From: Flavobacterium ammonificans
GTDB taxonomy: Bacteria; Bacteroidota; Bacteroidia; Flavobacteriales; Flavobacteriaceae
Assembly (NCBI RefSeq): GCF_020885975.1
Contig: NZ_AP025183.1
Coordinates: 1,922,001-1,986,000, forward strand
DNA: 64,000 bases
Direction: 5' to 3'
Part shown: positions 32,744 to 42,418 of the stretch, piece by piece
How the letters are laid out: each line of letters starts with the position of its first letter
Position numbering within the stretch: the first letter of the stretch is position 1
Made by a program: the position numbers and the translations under genes
Notes under the pieces: model-generated
Told to the model about the DNA's origin: nothing
The model's database searches: none
What the model saw: the letters and a program-made list of their open reading frames with translations, nothing else

Positions 32744-33270
32744 GTATTAATAAACTAAATCAACTTTTTGAAAGCCAAAATAATTGGGATTTTGATGAAC
32801 CGAATTTTGGTCACGAAAAACGATTTCTTGATAAGTTAAAAAAACAACAACCTAAAAAAAAGAAAATTGATTGGTTGTCAATTTCTATTGCGGCTTCACT
32901 CTTATTAGGTTTTGGAATATTCATTATTAATTATAACAATAATCAAAATGAAGAAATTGCCTTTTCACCTCAAGTACAAGAAACACATGATTATTTTTCT
33001 TCTAAAATTAATAATGAGTTGATAAATTTAAATAAACAAAAAACTCCTCAGAATAAAAAATTGATTTCAGATGCTATGAAAGAGATGGAATCTTTTGAAA
33101 ATGATTATCAAAATTTGAAAGATGAAATTGCGAAAAATGGTGAAAACAAACAAATTGTCTTTGCCATGATAACCAATATGCAAACTCGAATTTCTTTTAT
33201 AAATACAGTTCTAAAGCAAGTTGAATACATAAACAAAATAAATAATATTGAAGATGAAAAACATATTTAA
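32740..33270 (+). CDS. Single-pass membrane protein, possible anti-sigma factor
   Basis: The 176-residue product has a basic N-terminal cytoplasmic part, one membrane helix at about residues 46-62 and a helical, charged C-terminal part. I do not recognise a named domain. Its place (4-base overlap with the ECF sigma gene) and its topology (cytoplasmic N-terminus, periplasmic C-terminus) fit an anti-sigma factor that holds the sigma factor at the membrane; this is inference from context. It overlaps the next gene by 17 bases. Confidence 0.7.
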   Translation: MSINKLNQLFESQNNWDFDEPNFGHEKRFLDKLKKQQPKKKKIDWLSISIAASLLLGFGIFIINYNNNQNEEIAFSPQVQETHDYFSSKINNELINLNKQKTPQNKKLISDAMKEMESFENDYQNLKDEIAKNGENKQIVFAMITNMQTRISFINTVLKQVEYINKINNIEDEKHI

Positions 33271-34306
33271 ATTACTTTTTATCGTTGTATTGCTTCCAAT
33301 TTTTGGATATGCATCTAATGAAAATCACGCGTACAATAAAGAAAAAAACATTTCAAAAACCTATTCAGTTAACGATGATGCACAAATTAATATTACCAAT
33401 TCTTATGGGAATATAAACGTTTACTTGTGGGATGAAAACAAAATTTCAGTTCAAGTTAACATCAAAGTTTCAGGAAATAACGAAAAAAAAATTAACGAAC
33501 GAATTAACTCTATTGATGTAGATTTAGCTGCAACACTGAGCAAAGTTTCAGCAAAAACTTTATTCAAAACAAACGAATGGAAAGGTAACAATATCAGTTA
33601 TGAAATAAATTATGTCGTAAAAATTCCACGAAATGGAAGTATTGATTTACATAACAAATACGGGAATATTTCGGTAGATAAACTTAATGGAAGTTCGGAA
33701 ATTGAATGTAAGTACGGAAGTATTTTTTTAGGACAATTTAATAATAAAACAAATAACATAAGAATTGCTTACTCTCCCAATTCAAGTATAAATTCAATAG
33801 ATAAAATTAATTTACAAAGTCAGTATTCTGAAGTTGATTTCCAAAAAGTAAATCAAATTAACATAGATGGAAATTATAACACTTTTAATTTCCAAAGTGT
33901 TGGAATTCTAAATCTATCTTCAAATTATACTAAAATTTATTCAAAATCAATACAGAAAATTGCCATTGATGGAAATTATCTTACAATGAAGTTAGGTGAA
34001 ATTGGAAATTCCCTAATTGCAAACTCAAATTACAGTGATATTCAATTTTCAACTTCAAATAAAACCGATGCTATTACAATCAATGGAAATTATTCTAATT
34101 CTAAAATAACTTGTACATCAGATTATGCTTTTGACATCAATGTTAACCTGAAATATGGCTCTTTTACTGACAATGTAGGATTGAAATATAGCTTAAAGTC
34201 AGAAAAAAACTTTTCAAAATCATACTCAGCGTATCATATTTCCCAAGGAAAATCAAAAATAAGTATCAATACTAATTACGGAAGCGTACAACTTTTAACT
34301 AAATAA
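33254..34306 (+). CDS. Exported DUF4097-like adhesin-type beta protein
   Basis: From the ATG used here (2 codons after a TTG in the same frame) the product has 350 residues with a signal peptide ending near G-Y-A-S. The rest is a repetitive beta structure with recurring short units such as I-D-G-N-Y, S-S-N-Y-T and S-N-Y-S-D at about 20-residue intervals (residues 205-290), as in DUF4097/GIN-type beta-helix proteins. It may respond to, or shield against, envelope stress; no enzymatic motif is seen. It is the third gene of the sigma operon. Confidence 0.7.
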   Translation: MKNIFKLLFIVVLLPIFGYASNENHAYNKEKNISKTYSVNDDAQINITNSYGNINVYLWDENKISVQVNIKVSGNNEKKINERINSIDVDLAATLSKVSAKTLFKTNEWKGNNISYEINYVVKIPRNGSIDLHNKYGNISVDKLNGSSEIECKYGSIFLGQFNNKTNNIRIAYSPNSSINSIDKINLQSQYSEVDFQKVNQINIDGNYNTFNFQSVGILNLSSNYTKIYSKSIQKIAIDGNYLTMKLGEIGNSLIANSNYSDIQFSTSNKTDAITINGNYSNSKITCTSDYAFDINVNLKYGSFTDNVGLKYSLKSEKNFSKSYSAYHISQGKSKISINTNYGSVQLLTK

Positions 34307-34355
34307 CATTATGAAATCGAAGATTCACGAATACAAAAAAACAAATTTTAAAATC

Positions 34356-35078
34356 ATGAGTAAAAAACTAACAGTATTACTAGCATTAATTAGCATTTCA
34401 ATTGCAAGTGCTCAAAATTGGGATAAAGAAAAAGTAAAAGAAAATGGAGTTCAAACAACAATCAATAGAGCAACAGAATCTTATGACAAAATTGCAACAA
34501 CTGGTTCATTTAATATTGAATTGGTGTCAGGTAATGAAGGAGCAATTACTATAAAAGGTGATGAAAACATCATTAATTATATCGTTACAGAGGTAATTGA
34601 CAATGAGCTAAAAGTGTATTTTAAAAAAAATAAAAGTTATAATTACAAACAAGAAATTACAATCATTATTCCGTTTGAAGAAATTAGCGAAATATCATTT
34701 ACTGGATCAGGAAATATGATCACAAAAAATGCTATAATCGCATCGGATTTTGAAGTAAAAATGGCAGGTTCTGGTGATTGCACTCTTGAAATTAATGCGA
34801 AAAATATTGTAGCAAATATTGCTGGTTCTGGAAACTTAAACCTTTCAGGGACAGTTGAAAATTTAGAAGCTAAAACAGCAGGCTCTGGCGATTTAAATTG
34901 TGATAAATTAATTTCACAAAATGCAGATGTAGCCGTGTCTGGTAAGGGAAGTTTAGAGGTTAACTGCACCAATAATCTAATTGCTAGAGTAGCTGGAAGT
35001 GGCAATATTAGATACAAAGGAAAACCTAAAACTATCGATACAAAGGTTGCTGGTTCTGGTGATATTTCAGGAAATTAA
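34356..35078 (+). CDS. GIN-domain (DUF2807) secreted protein
   Basis: The product has 240 residues from the start giving a clean signal peptide (cleavage at I-A-S-A); an upstream ATG at 34311 would add 15 charged residues. The mature protein is the head-GIN beta-helix domain: the unit A-G-S-G-D or A-G-S-G-N recurs six times (with one variant S-G-K-G-S) between about residues 138 and 238. It is the last gene of the ECF operon, and ends at a strong bidirectional terminator. Confidence 0.85.
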   Translation: MSKKLTVLLALISISIASAQNWDKEKVKENGVQTTINRATESYDKIATTGSFNIELVSGNEGAITIKGDENIINYIVTEVIDNELKVYFKKNKSYNYKQEITIIIPFEEISEISFTGSGNMITKNAIIASDFEVKMAGSGDCTLEINAKNIVANIAGSGNLNLSGTVENLEAKTAGSGDLNCDKLISQNADVAVSGKGSLEVNCTNNLIARVAGSGNIRYKGKPKTIDTKVAGSGDISGN

Positions 35079-35094
35079 GAGGTTAATTATAAAT

Positions 35095-35136
35095 GAAAGA
35101 AGTCCCAAAACTTAAATGCTTTGGGACTTCTTTCAT
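35095..35136. terminator. Bidirectional intrinsic terminator
   Basis: A 15-bp perfect stem GAAAGAAGTCCCAAA and its complement with a 10-base loop, between the GIN gene (+) and the convergent purC (-). Confidence 0.8.
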
Positions 35137-35145
35137 TATGTATAT

Positions 35146-36099
35146 TTATAAACTTTTTAAATAAGTATTAACGTTCTTTTCGATTCGCTCATTAATATTA
35201 CTAATGTCAGCTTTTACAAATTTTTCGCCTAAGATATTTTCATACAACTCAATATATCGTTCTGAAACAGATTCAATATAAGAATCAGTCATATCCGGAA
35301 TTTGTTGTCCGTCTTGTCCTTGGAACCCGTTTTCAATTAACCAACGACGTACGAACTCTTTTGATAATTGTTTTTGTTCTTCTCCATTTGCTTGTCTTTC
35401 AGCATATCCTTCTGCGTAGAAATAACGAGAAGAATCAGGAGTATGAATTTCGTCAATCAACACAATTTTACCGTCTTTGGTTTTACCAAACTCATATTTG
35501 GTATCTACTAAAATCAATCCGCGACTCGCAGCAATTTCAGTTCCTCTTTGAAACAAAGCACGAGTATATTGTTCTAAAACCAAATAATCTTCTTCAGACA
35601 CAATTCCTTTTGACAAAATAGCCTCTCTTGAAATATCTTCGTCGTGAGAACCATTATCAGCTTTGGTAGTTGGCGTAATTATTGGTGTTGGAAATTTGTC
35701 GTTTTCTTTCAATCCCTCAGGCATAGTTACCCCACAAAGTATTCTCTTTCCTGTAGCATATTCTCTAGCTGCATGTCCTGAAACATAACCACGAATTACC
35801 ATTTCTACTTTGAAAGGTTCGCATAAATGTCCTACAGCAACATTAGGATCTGGTGTTGCGATTAACCAATTAGGAACGATGTCTTGCGTCATGTTCATGA
35901 ATTGGGTTGCTATTTGATTTAGAATTTGTCCTTTGTATGGAATACCTTTTGGCAAAACCACATCAAATGCCGACAATCTATCCGTAGCAATCATGACTAA
36001 TAGATCATCATTTATATTGTAAACTTCACGAACTTTTCCGCGATAGACTGATTTTTGACCTGGAAAATTAAAGTTAGTAGTTGTAATTGTAGTACTCAT
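35146..36099 (-). CDS. purC: Phosphoribosylaminoimidazole-succinocarboxamide synthase
   Basis: The 317-residue protein begins with the SAICAR synthetase motif Y-R-G-K-V-R-E-V-Y near residue 18, has S-A-F-D-V-V near 44 and L-V-D-T-K-Y-E-F-G near 199, plus the metal-binding D-E-I-H-T-P-D-S-S near 216. It ligates aspartate to CAIR in purine synthesis. At 317 residues it is the longer form typical of Bacteroidota and eukaryotes rather than the 237-residue E. coli form. It stands alone on the minus strand. Confidence 0.95.
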   Translation of the reverse strand: MSTTITTTNFNFPGQKSVYRGKVREVYNINDDLLVMIATDRLSAFDVVLPKGIPYKGQILNQIATQFMNMTQDIVPNWLIATPDPNVAVGHLCEPFKVEMVIRGYVSGHAAREYATGKRILCGVTMPEGLKENDKFPTPIITPTTKADNGSHDEDISREAILSKGIVSEEDYLVLEQYTRALFQRGTEIAASRGLILVDTKYEFGKTKDGKIVLIDEIHTPDSSRYFYAEGYAERQANGEEQKQLSKEFVRRWLIENGFQGQDGQQIPDMTDSYIESVSERYIELYENILGEKFVKADISNINERIEKNVNTYLKSL

Positions 36100-36168
36100 T
36101 ATTAAGTTGTGTTGTTTGTAATGGCTGCAAATTTAGCATTAATTCATAAAGAATGAAAGTGAATAAAA

Positions 36169-38514
36169 CTATTTATTTAACAATGTTGAATTGAATAAAT
36201 CTAAGATTCTACTGTACTCATCTACCCACGAATAGGTTTCTTTAAATCCATGTGATTCTACTGGAAAACTAGCTAAACTCCATTTCTTCTTACCTAATTC
36301 AATAAAACGTTGTGATAAACGTACAATATCCTTGTACTCCACATTGTCATCCACCATACCGTGTAGCATCAATAAGTTGCCTTCTAAATTATTCGCAAAA
36401 TAGATTGGCGAACTTTTTTTATAGGCATCGGGATCGGTTTCTGGAAAGTTCAGAATGTTTCCTGTGTAACCATGATTGTAATGTGCCCAATCCGTCACCG
36501 AACGCAATGCAGCTCCTGAAGCAAACTCTTTAGGAGTAGTCAACATTCCCATTAAAGTGATAAATCCACCGTAAGAGCCTCCGTAAATTCCAACTCGGTT
36601 TTCATCTACTCCACAATTTTGAACTAAGAATTTTTTTCCATCAATTTGATCTGACAAGTCTTTTCCGCCCATAAAACGATAAATTCCAGTTCTCACATCA
36701 CGGCCGTAACCATCGCTTCCACGGTAATCAATGTCCAAAACAGTATACCCTAAATCAGTCAACATATTATGAAACATATACTCTCTATGGTAAGTACTCC
36801 AATGATTATGAGCGTTTTGCAAATACCCAGCACCATGCACAAAAATGACAGCCGCTTTGTTGGCATGACTAGTAGATGGTTTGTACAAACGAGCATAAAC
36901 CGATGTTCCATCTTGCGCTTTGAAAGTAATCACTTCTGGTGTTCTCCATTTGTATGATTCAAATTCCTTGGTAGTTGAAACAGTAATTTGTTCTAAACTA
37001 CTCGCTTTTTTATTGGAAGCCCAATACAATTCCCAAGGTTTATTTTTATACGAATATCGAACTAACAAGTTTTTTTCATCTGGTGAAAGACTCACTTCAT
37101 GAGCACCATCCTTCGTTAAAATAGGTTGTAAAACAGCATCCGAAACATTCATTTTATAAAAACCACGATTCCCAGGATGCGTCTGATTGGTGGTTAAATA
37201 AAACGCTTTTTTATCTTTTGATACAACTACGCCACGCACTTCCCAATTGCCTTGAGTTAGTTGCACTTTCTTGTTGGTTCTCAAATTATAGGTATACAAA
37301 TGCGAGTAACCAGTTTTTTCAGATTGAAAATAAATGGTTTCATTATCTGCTAGGAAACCTAAGGTTCCAGAACTAAAAGCGTAAGACGGAATTCCAGGTC
37401 CGCCTATCCAAGCTTCGTCGTGTTGGTGTTCTATTTCTTTAAAGCTTCCGGTAGCTAAATTCAAATTAACTAACCAACGGTCTTTGTTATCCTGACTTCT
37501 AATTTCAACTATAGCATACGAACCATCTTCATTATAGATGGGAGCTTGAGCAACAATTAATTTGTCTTTTTTTTCTGCGTTTTTATTCTTCTCATACAAT
37601 TTAAAATATTCTGGAGCATCTTGTATATGACTTAATGTCGAAAAATTAACGGTGTAAACCGTATCTTTTGCTACGTTATAAATACCAAATTTAGTGTTTA
37701 CCAAATTGTTTGTTGACACTTTGGATTTGGTAGCTTTCGATTTATTGTAACCGTCAGCAGTAATAAACACTTCCATTTCTTCCTGCCTCACCTCAGATTC
37801 TTCTCTTAAACGAAAAGTAACAAAATCTCCTTTAGGACTAACTTTTGTGGCTTCAATTGTATTTTTTCCAACGAAATACGGTTTTGGAAAATCAGATTTT
37901 GGATCTTCATTGGCAGTATTCCATTTCTCTTTTTCTTCTTGGTCTCTAATAAACTGAAACAATTCTTTTTGTTGTTCTTTCAGGAAAGACTCTTTTTCTT
38001 TTGGTTTATCATCTGATTTCCCTTTTTTGAAATTAGTCAACTGAACTAACGAACCTAGTTTTGTGTCGAATTTAAATAGGTTATCACTCTGTTTGAAAAA
38101 TAGAACGCCTAGTTCTTTACCTATTTGAAGAGAAGAAACCGGTACACTGTGCTGGTATACCTTTTGTGTTTTTTTGTCTTTAATCGAATAGGAAAAAAGT
38201 TGTCCTTTGTCTACAAAATAATAGATTCCTGTCCCCTCTTTTTGAAGCATTCTTAACTTCGAAAATTTAGCTTCTTCTTTGGAAGCTTTTTGAGGAGCCT
38301 TCATTCCTTTCTTCCAGAAATAAGTCGAATTGCCCCACTCTTTATTTGGATTCCAATCAAAATAAATTGTGGTTCCATCTAGAGACCATCTTTCGTTTTC
38401 AGGAAGATTTCCAATAAAATCATTCCCCTTCATAATCTCTTCCATTTTCAATGTTTGTGCTTGAAAAAAAGAAGAAAACAAAATACAAATAAGTAATACT
38501 ATATTATTTTTCAT
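36169..38514 (-). CDS. S9 family peptidase (dipeptidyl peptidase IV-like)
   Basis: The 781-residue exported enzyme has a signal peptide, an N-terminal beta-propeller (about 20-520) and a C-terminal alpha/beta-hydrolase domain. The catalytic serine lies in G-G-S-Y-G-G near residue 646; the Asp is probably in V-D-D-N-V-E-Y near 725 and the His in E-S-H-G-F near 757. Such enzymes remove dipeptides from proline-containing peptides, likely in the periplasm. Downstream members on the same strand (HAD hydrolase, PhoH) are spaced 19-21 bases apart, so they may share a transcript that reads HAD then S9. Confidence 0.9.
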   Translation of the reverse strand: MKNNIVLLICILFSSFFQAQTLKMEEIMKGNDFIGNLPENERWSLDGTTIYFDWNPNKEWGNSTYFWKKGMKAPQKASKEEAKFSKLRMLQKEGTGIYYFVDKGQLFSYSIKDKKTQKVYQHSVPVSSLQIGKELGVLFFKQSDNLFKFDTKLGSLVQLTNFKKGKSDDKPKEKESFLKEQQKELFQFIRDQEEKEKWNTANEDPKSDFPKPYFVGKNTIEATKVSPKGDFVTFRLREESEVRQEEMEVFITADGYNKSKATKSKVSTNNLVNTKFGIYNVAKDTVYTVNFSTLSHIQDAPEYFKLYEKNKNAEKKDKLIVAQAPIYNEDGSYAIVEIRSQDNKDRWLVNLNLATGSFKEIEHQHDEAWIGGPGIPSYAFSSGTLGFLADNETIYFQSEKTGYSHLYTYNLRTNKKVQLTQGNWEVRGVVVSKDKKAFYLTTNQTHPGNRGFYKMNVSDAVLQPILTKDGAHEVSLSPDEKNLLVRYSYKNKPWELYWASNKKASSLEQITVSTTKEFESYKWRTPEVITFKAQDGTSVYARLYKPSTSHANKAAVIFVHGAGYLQNAHNHWSTYHREYMFHNMLTDLGYTVLDIDYRGSDGYGRDVRTGIYRFMGGKDLSDQIDGKKFLVQNCGVDENRVGIYGGSYGGFITLMGMLTTPKEFASGAALRSVTDWAHYNHGYTGNILNFPETDPDAYKKSSPIYFANNLEGNLLMLHGMVDDNVEYKDIVRLSQRFIELGKKKWSLASFPVESHGFKETYSWVDEYSRILDLFNSTLLNK

Positions 38515-38533
38515 AGTAATTTAGTTTAGTTTA

Positions 38534-39346
38534 TTAATAGTTCAATACTGTCTCTGAAAGGTATTTTGCCACTCCATCTTCATGATTGGTTGCAATTACT
38601 TCTAAGTGAGATAATTTATTTTTTAAAGTTTCGGGAGCGTTGCCCATAATCAATCCTTTTCCGGTGGTAACAAGCATTAGTTCGTCATTAAATCCGTCAC
38701 CAAAAGAAACCGCATGGCTAAAATCTAAATTCTCTTTCTCCAATATTTTAGCAATAGCATGACTTTTATCTACTGCTTTATCCATAAATTCAAGACAAAT
38801 TGGAAGACTAAAAGCATGATTAAATGATCCTGGGTGATGTTCTAAAATCAAATCACGAACCGCAATTAATTTCTCTTGGTTTTCATGCGTAAAGAAAATT
38901 TTAATTGCTTCAAAATCCTCTAACTCTCCAAAATTAACTAACTCGCGATGATAGGTTACTTCTTTAGAAAAACTATTCAATTTTTCATTGTGGATGTTGG
39001 TTTGCCACACCTCTTCCTTAAACAAAACAGTGGTAATATCTGGATCAATATCCAAATCCAAAATTGATTTTACGGTTTGGCTATTCATGTTAATTGAAAA
39101 AAGCAATTCTTTTTCAGGCGAATGGATTCTTGCACCATTGGAAGTCACTAAATACAAAGGAACTCCTAATCTTTCAACTAAAGGCATCGCATCTAAATGA
39201 TGCCGACCTGTAGCCACAACAATCAAATAATTTTGCTGATGTAATTCTTGAAAAACGGATCTTGTGTAATCCGAAATTACGTGATGTTGATTTAATAAAG
39301 TCCCATCCAAGTCACTAATAATAACTTTACAATTTTCTCTAATCAT
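38534..39346 (-). CDS. Cof-type HAD-IIB family hydrolase
   Basis: The 270-residue protein has the HAD nucleophile motif D-L-D-G-T (Asp12, Asp14), the C2-type cap and the terminal G-D-G-F-N-D motif near residue 214 that binds magnesium. The Cof subfamily dephosphorylates sugar phosphates and cofactors such as pyridoxal phosphate or FMN precursors; the substrate here is open. It lies between phoH and the S9 peptidase with short gaps of 21 and 19 bases, consistent with one operon. Confidence 0.88.
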   Translation of the reverse strand: MIRENCKVIISDLDGTLLNQHHVISDYTRSVFQELHQQNYLIVVATGRHHLDAMPLVERLGVPLYLVTSNGARIHSPEKELLFSINMNSQTVKSILDLDIDPDITTVLFKEEVWQTNIHNEKLNSFSKEVTYHRELVNFGELEDFEAIKIFFTHENQEKLIAVRDLILEHHPGSFNHAFSLPICLEFMDKAVDKSHAIAKILEKENLDFSHAVSFGDGFNDELMLVTTGKGLIMGNAPETLKNKLSHLEVIATNHEDGVAKYLSETVLNY

Positions 39347-39367
39347 TGTATAACTGCTTCGACTTAA

Positions 39368-40318
39368 TTAATCGTTATTCTCTATTTTTTTGTAGGCCTC
39401 AATTACTTTTTTAACCAATCGGTGGCGAACGACATCTTTATCATCCAAGTAAATGATTCCAATACCTTCAACATCTTTCAAAACCAAAAGCGCTTCTTTT
39501 AAACCTGAAATGGTTCGGCGAGGCAAATCGACTTGCCCAGGATCTCCCGTAATCATGAACTTGGCATTTTTCCCCATACGGGTCAAAAACATTTTCATTT
39601 GGGAATGGGTTGTGTTTTGTGCTTCGTCTAGAATAACAAACGCATTATCTAAGGTTCGACCGCGCATGAAGGCTAAAGGTGCAATTTGAATAATTCCTTT
39701 CAAAATATAGTCTTCAATTTTTTCACTAGGTAACATATCTCGCAACGCATCATACAAAGGCTGCATGTACGGATCTAGTTTTTCCTTCATGTCTCCAGGT
39801 AAAAAACCAAGATTTTCTCCGGCTTCAACTGCTGGGCGAGTTAGAATAATTCGCTTGACTTCTTTTTCTTTTAAGGCTTTAACCGCCATCGCCACACCAG
39901 TATAGGTTTTACCAGTTCCTGCAGGTCCAACAGCAAAAACCATATCGTTTTTCAGTAAGGTATCAACGAGTAATTGTTGATTTGGAGTTAAAGCTTTGAT
40001 CAATTTTCCGCCTACACCATGAACTAATATTTTGTCGTGTCCTTGGATTTTTCGCTCATCCTGACCATCGCCTAGAATCACGCGTTCAATTACATTGACA
40101 TCGATATTGTTGTAGCGACTAAAATGCAGCATCAAACGTTGGAATCGTTTTTCAAACTCGTCCAGAACTTCTTTTTCGCCAAACGCTTTAAGCGTAGTTC
40201 CTCTAGCTACAATTTTTAATTTAGGATAGTATTTTTTTATGGTTTCCAAATGAGCATCTTGGTCTCCCCAAAATTCCTTTGGAGCGATGTCAACCAATTC
40301 AATTATTCTTTCGTTCAA
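39368..40318 (-). CDS. PhoH family protein (AAA-type ATPase, putative RNA helicase)
   Basis: The 316-residue protein has a KH-like RNA-binding N-terminus and a PhoH ATPase domain with Walker A G-P-A-G-T-G-K-T (131-138) and Walker B F-V-I-L-D-E-A-Q-N near 228. PhoH-like proteins are linked to RNA turnover and, in some bacteria, phosphate starvation. It is the first gene of the phoH-HAD-S9 run and is divergent from the SAM hydrolase gene. Confidence 0.92.
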   Translation of the reverse strand: MNERIIELVDIAPKEFWGDQDAHLETIKKYYPKLKIVARGTTLKAFGEKEVLDEFEKRFQRLMLHFSRYNNIDVNVIERVILGDGQDERKIQGHDKILVHGVGGKLIKALTPNQQLLVDTLLKNDMVFAVGPAGTGKTYTGVAMAVKALKEKEVKRIILTRPAVEAGENLGFLPGDMKEKLDPYMQPLYDALRDMLPSEKIEDYILKGIIQIAPLAFMRGRTLDNAFVILDEAQNTTHSQMKMFLTRMGKNAKFMITGDPGQVDLPRRTISGLKEALLVLKDVEGIGIIYLDDKDVVRHRLVKKVIEAYKKIENND

Positions 40319-40491
40319 AAGTGGTAGTATTTAGTAGATTAATTCATCTTGAGCACGTCTAAAATAATTAAAGATTCAAATTAGAAAATATTTTTCTTTA
40401 TTTCGTTTTTGAATTTACTATTGTTAGCTTTGCAATTCTCAAATTTAATGAAAATAAGGCTTACCCAACCCCAATACTTATAAACAAAATT

Positions 40492-41322
40492 ATGTCAATA
40501 ATTACCCTTACTACCGATTACGGCTTGAAAGATCACTTTGTGGGTGCTCTTAAAGGGAAAATTATTTCTGAATATCCTGAAATTACCATTATTGATATTT
40601 CGCACGACATCGATCCGTTCAACATACTTGAGGCCAGTTATATTATTGGAGGAGCTTACAGCAGTTTTCCAAAAGGAACAGTACATATCATTGGTGTGGA
40701 TAGTGAGCGAAATAAAGAAAACCAACACATTGCCATCCAATGGAACGATCAGTACTTCATTGGTGCTGATAATGGTATTTTGAGTATGCTTACGCAAAAA
40801 GTGGTTCCTCAAAAAATGGTGGCTATTACCATTCACGACCGTCTGCATAACGACGCTACTGATTTGGATGTATTTGTAAAAGTAGCCTGCCATTTATCTA
40901 AAGGTGGTTTACTAAATGTAATTGGTAAAGAAATTACCCAATTAAAAGCAGTAACTGGTTTACAAGCAACTGTGGCTAACGACTTCAACTCTATCAAAGG
41001 GAATGTGATTTACATCGATCATTTTGGTAATGTGGTCACCAATATTTCAAAAAAACAATTTCTAGATGTTGCCAAAGGAAGGCCTTATGAAATTGTTATG
41101 AAAACCAAAAATATCAAAACTATTTTACCTAACTATTCTTCTATTGCAACCAATGAAAAATATGCCATAAAGAATTATGAGGGCGAAAAATTAGCTCTTT
41201 TTAACGAAGCTGGTTTTTTAGAAATTGCCATTTTTAGAAGTAATCCATCAAAAATTGGTTCGGCAAGTAGTTTACTTGGTTTGAGTTACAGAGACGTTGT
41301 ACTAATTCAATTTAAAAATTAA
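40492..41322 (+). CDS. SAM hydroxide adenosyltransferase (DUF62 family)
   Basis: The 276-residue protein begins with T-T-D-Y-G-L-K-D-H-F-V-G, the signature of the fluorinase/chlorinase/SAM hydrolase superfamily, and has S-H-D-I-D-P-F near residue 38 and D-H-F-G-N-V-V-T-N near 176. These proteins cleave S-adenosylmethionine to adenosine and methionine with water as the nucleophile. The short halogenase insertion is not evident, so hydrolase is more likely. A TAGCTTTG box lies about 65 bases upstream. It is followed at 7 bases by the monooxygenase-fold gene and then gldFG. Confidence 0.88.
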   Translation: MSIITLTTDYGLKDHFVGALKGKIISEYPEITIIDISHDIDPFNILEASYIIGGAYSSFPKGTVHIIGVDSERNKENQHIAIQWNDQYFIGADNGILSMLTQKVVPQKMVAITIHDRLHNDATDLDVFVKVACHLSKGGLLNVIGKEITQLKAVTGLQATVANDFNSIKGNVIYIDHFGNVVTNISKKQFLDVAKGRPYEIVMKTKNIKTILPNYSSIATNEKYAIKNYEGEKLALFNEAGFLEIAIFRSNPSKIGSASSLLGLSYRDVVLIQFKN

Positions 41323-41329
41323 TTCGGCT

Positions 41330-41626
41330 ATGTTGATACGCATCGTAAAATTGAGTTTTCACGAGGAAAATATTCCTGCGTTTCTAGAAAATTTTGAATT
41401 GGTTAAGGATCAAATACGAAATTTCCCAGGAAATCGTTTATTAGAATTGTATCAAGACAAAAACAATGCATCGATTTTCTTTACTTACAGTTATTGGGAA
41501 AGCGAAGAAGATTTGGAAAACTATAGAAAATCAGCGTTTTTTAATGAAGTTTGGGATTTTACTAAGAAATTATTCAGTGACAAACCAGAAGCCTGGAGTG
41601 TCGATAAATTAGCTAGTTTGGTATAA
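41330..41626 (+). CDS. Antibiotic biosynthesis monooxygenase-fold protein (ABM superfamily)
   Basis: The 98-residue dimeric alpha-beta barrel protein has the ABM pattern I-R-I-V-K-L-S-F ... F-F-T-Y-S-Y-W-E-S ... Y-R-K-S-A-F-F. Family members range from quinone monooxygenases to heme-degrading enzymes; nothing here defines the substrate. It starts 7 bases after the SAM hydrolase stop, so it is in the same transcript, and may share it with gldF-gldG. Confidence 0.82.
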   Translation: MLIRIVKLSFHEENIPAFLENFELVKDQIRNFPGNRLLELYQDKNNASIFFTYSYWESEEDLENYRKSAFFNEVWDFTKKLFSDKPEAWSVDKLASLV

Positions 41627-41643
41627 AATAATAAAGAGTTTAA

Positions 41644-41666
41644 GATTGCTTCGTTCCTCGCAATGA
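41644..41666. repeat. Short palindromic interspersed repeat, copy 2
   Basis: A 23-base element with ends ATTGC/GCAAT, identical to the thrA-thrB copy except at one base (T for G at the twelfth position). It lies between the ABM gene and gldF. Confidence 0.65.
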
Positions 41667-41692
41667 CAGTATGAATCACTCGCAAAGTCAAT

Positions 41693-42418
41693 ATGAAATC
41701 AATAGTATTACGTGAAATAAAATCGTTCTTTGGCTCACCAATTGGGTATTTGGTGATTGCTATTTTTCTTATTTTAAACGGACTGTTTCTTTGGGTTTTC
41801 GAAGGCGATTACAATATTTTAAACTCAGGGTTTGCTGATTTGACTCCGTTTTTCACTTTAGCACCATGGATTCTGATTTTCTTAATTCCTGCGGTAACGA
41901 TGCGCAGTTTTTCGGATGAAAAAAAACAAGGCACCCTAGAATTATTGCTTACCAAACCCTTGAGTGTTTGGGAAATTGTCTCTGGCAAATTCATCGGAGC
42001 AACACTTCTAATTGTTATATCAATTGTTCCTACTTTTATCTACGTAGAAACCATTTCCAGTTTAGGAATGCCCGAAGGAAATATTGATATGGGAAGCACT
42101 TTAGGATCGTATTTTGGATTGCTTTTCCTAATAGGTGCTTATGCTGCTATCGGAATTTTTACCTCGACACTTTCAGAGAATCAAATTGTTGCCTTTATAC
42201 TTGCTGTGTTTTTATGTTTTCTGTTCTTTTTTGGTTTTGAGGGTTTAGCTTCGGTTTTGCCTGATATTTCAAATACAATTGCCTACTTAGGCATGCAAGA
42301 TCATTATAAAAGTATGAGCCGTGGCGTGTTGGACACTCGAGATATTCTCTATTTTTCAAGTATCATTGTGGTTTTTCTTTCTTTGACTGTTAACCAATTA
42401 AAATCGTTTCAATCCTAA
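41693..42418 (+). CDS. gldF: Gliding-motility ABC transporter permease GldF
   Basis: The 241-residue permease has six predicted membrane helices (about 15-35, 50-75, 95-125, 140-165, 168-190, 215-235) and the ABC-2 type signature near E-K-K-Q-G-T-L-E-L-L-L-T-K-P (residues 76-89). GldF and GldG form the membrane part of an ABC transporter (ATPase GldA encoded elsewhere) required for gliding in Flavobacterium. The stop TAA overlaps the gldG ATG by one base, so the pair is translationally coupled. No gldA is visible in the window. Confidence 0.93.
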   Translation: MKSIVLREIKSFFGSPIGYLVIAIFLILNGLFLWVFEGDYNILNSGFADLTPFFTLAPWILIFLIPAVTMRSFSDEKKQGTLELLLTKPLSVWEIVSGKFIGATLLIVISIVPTFIYVETISSLGMPEGNIDMGSTLGSYFGLLFLIGAYAAIGIFTSTLSENQIVAFILAVFLCFLFFFGFEGLASVLPDISNTIAYLGMQDHYKSMSRGVLDTRDILYFSSIIVVFLSLTVNQLKSFQS

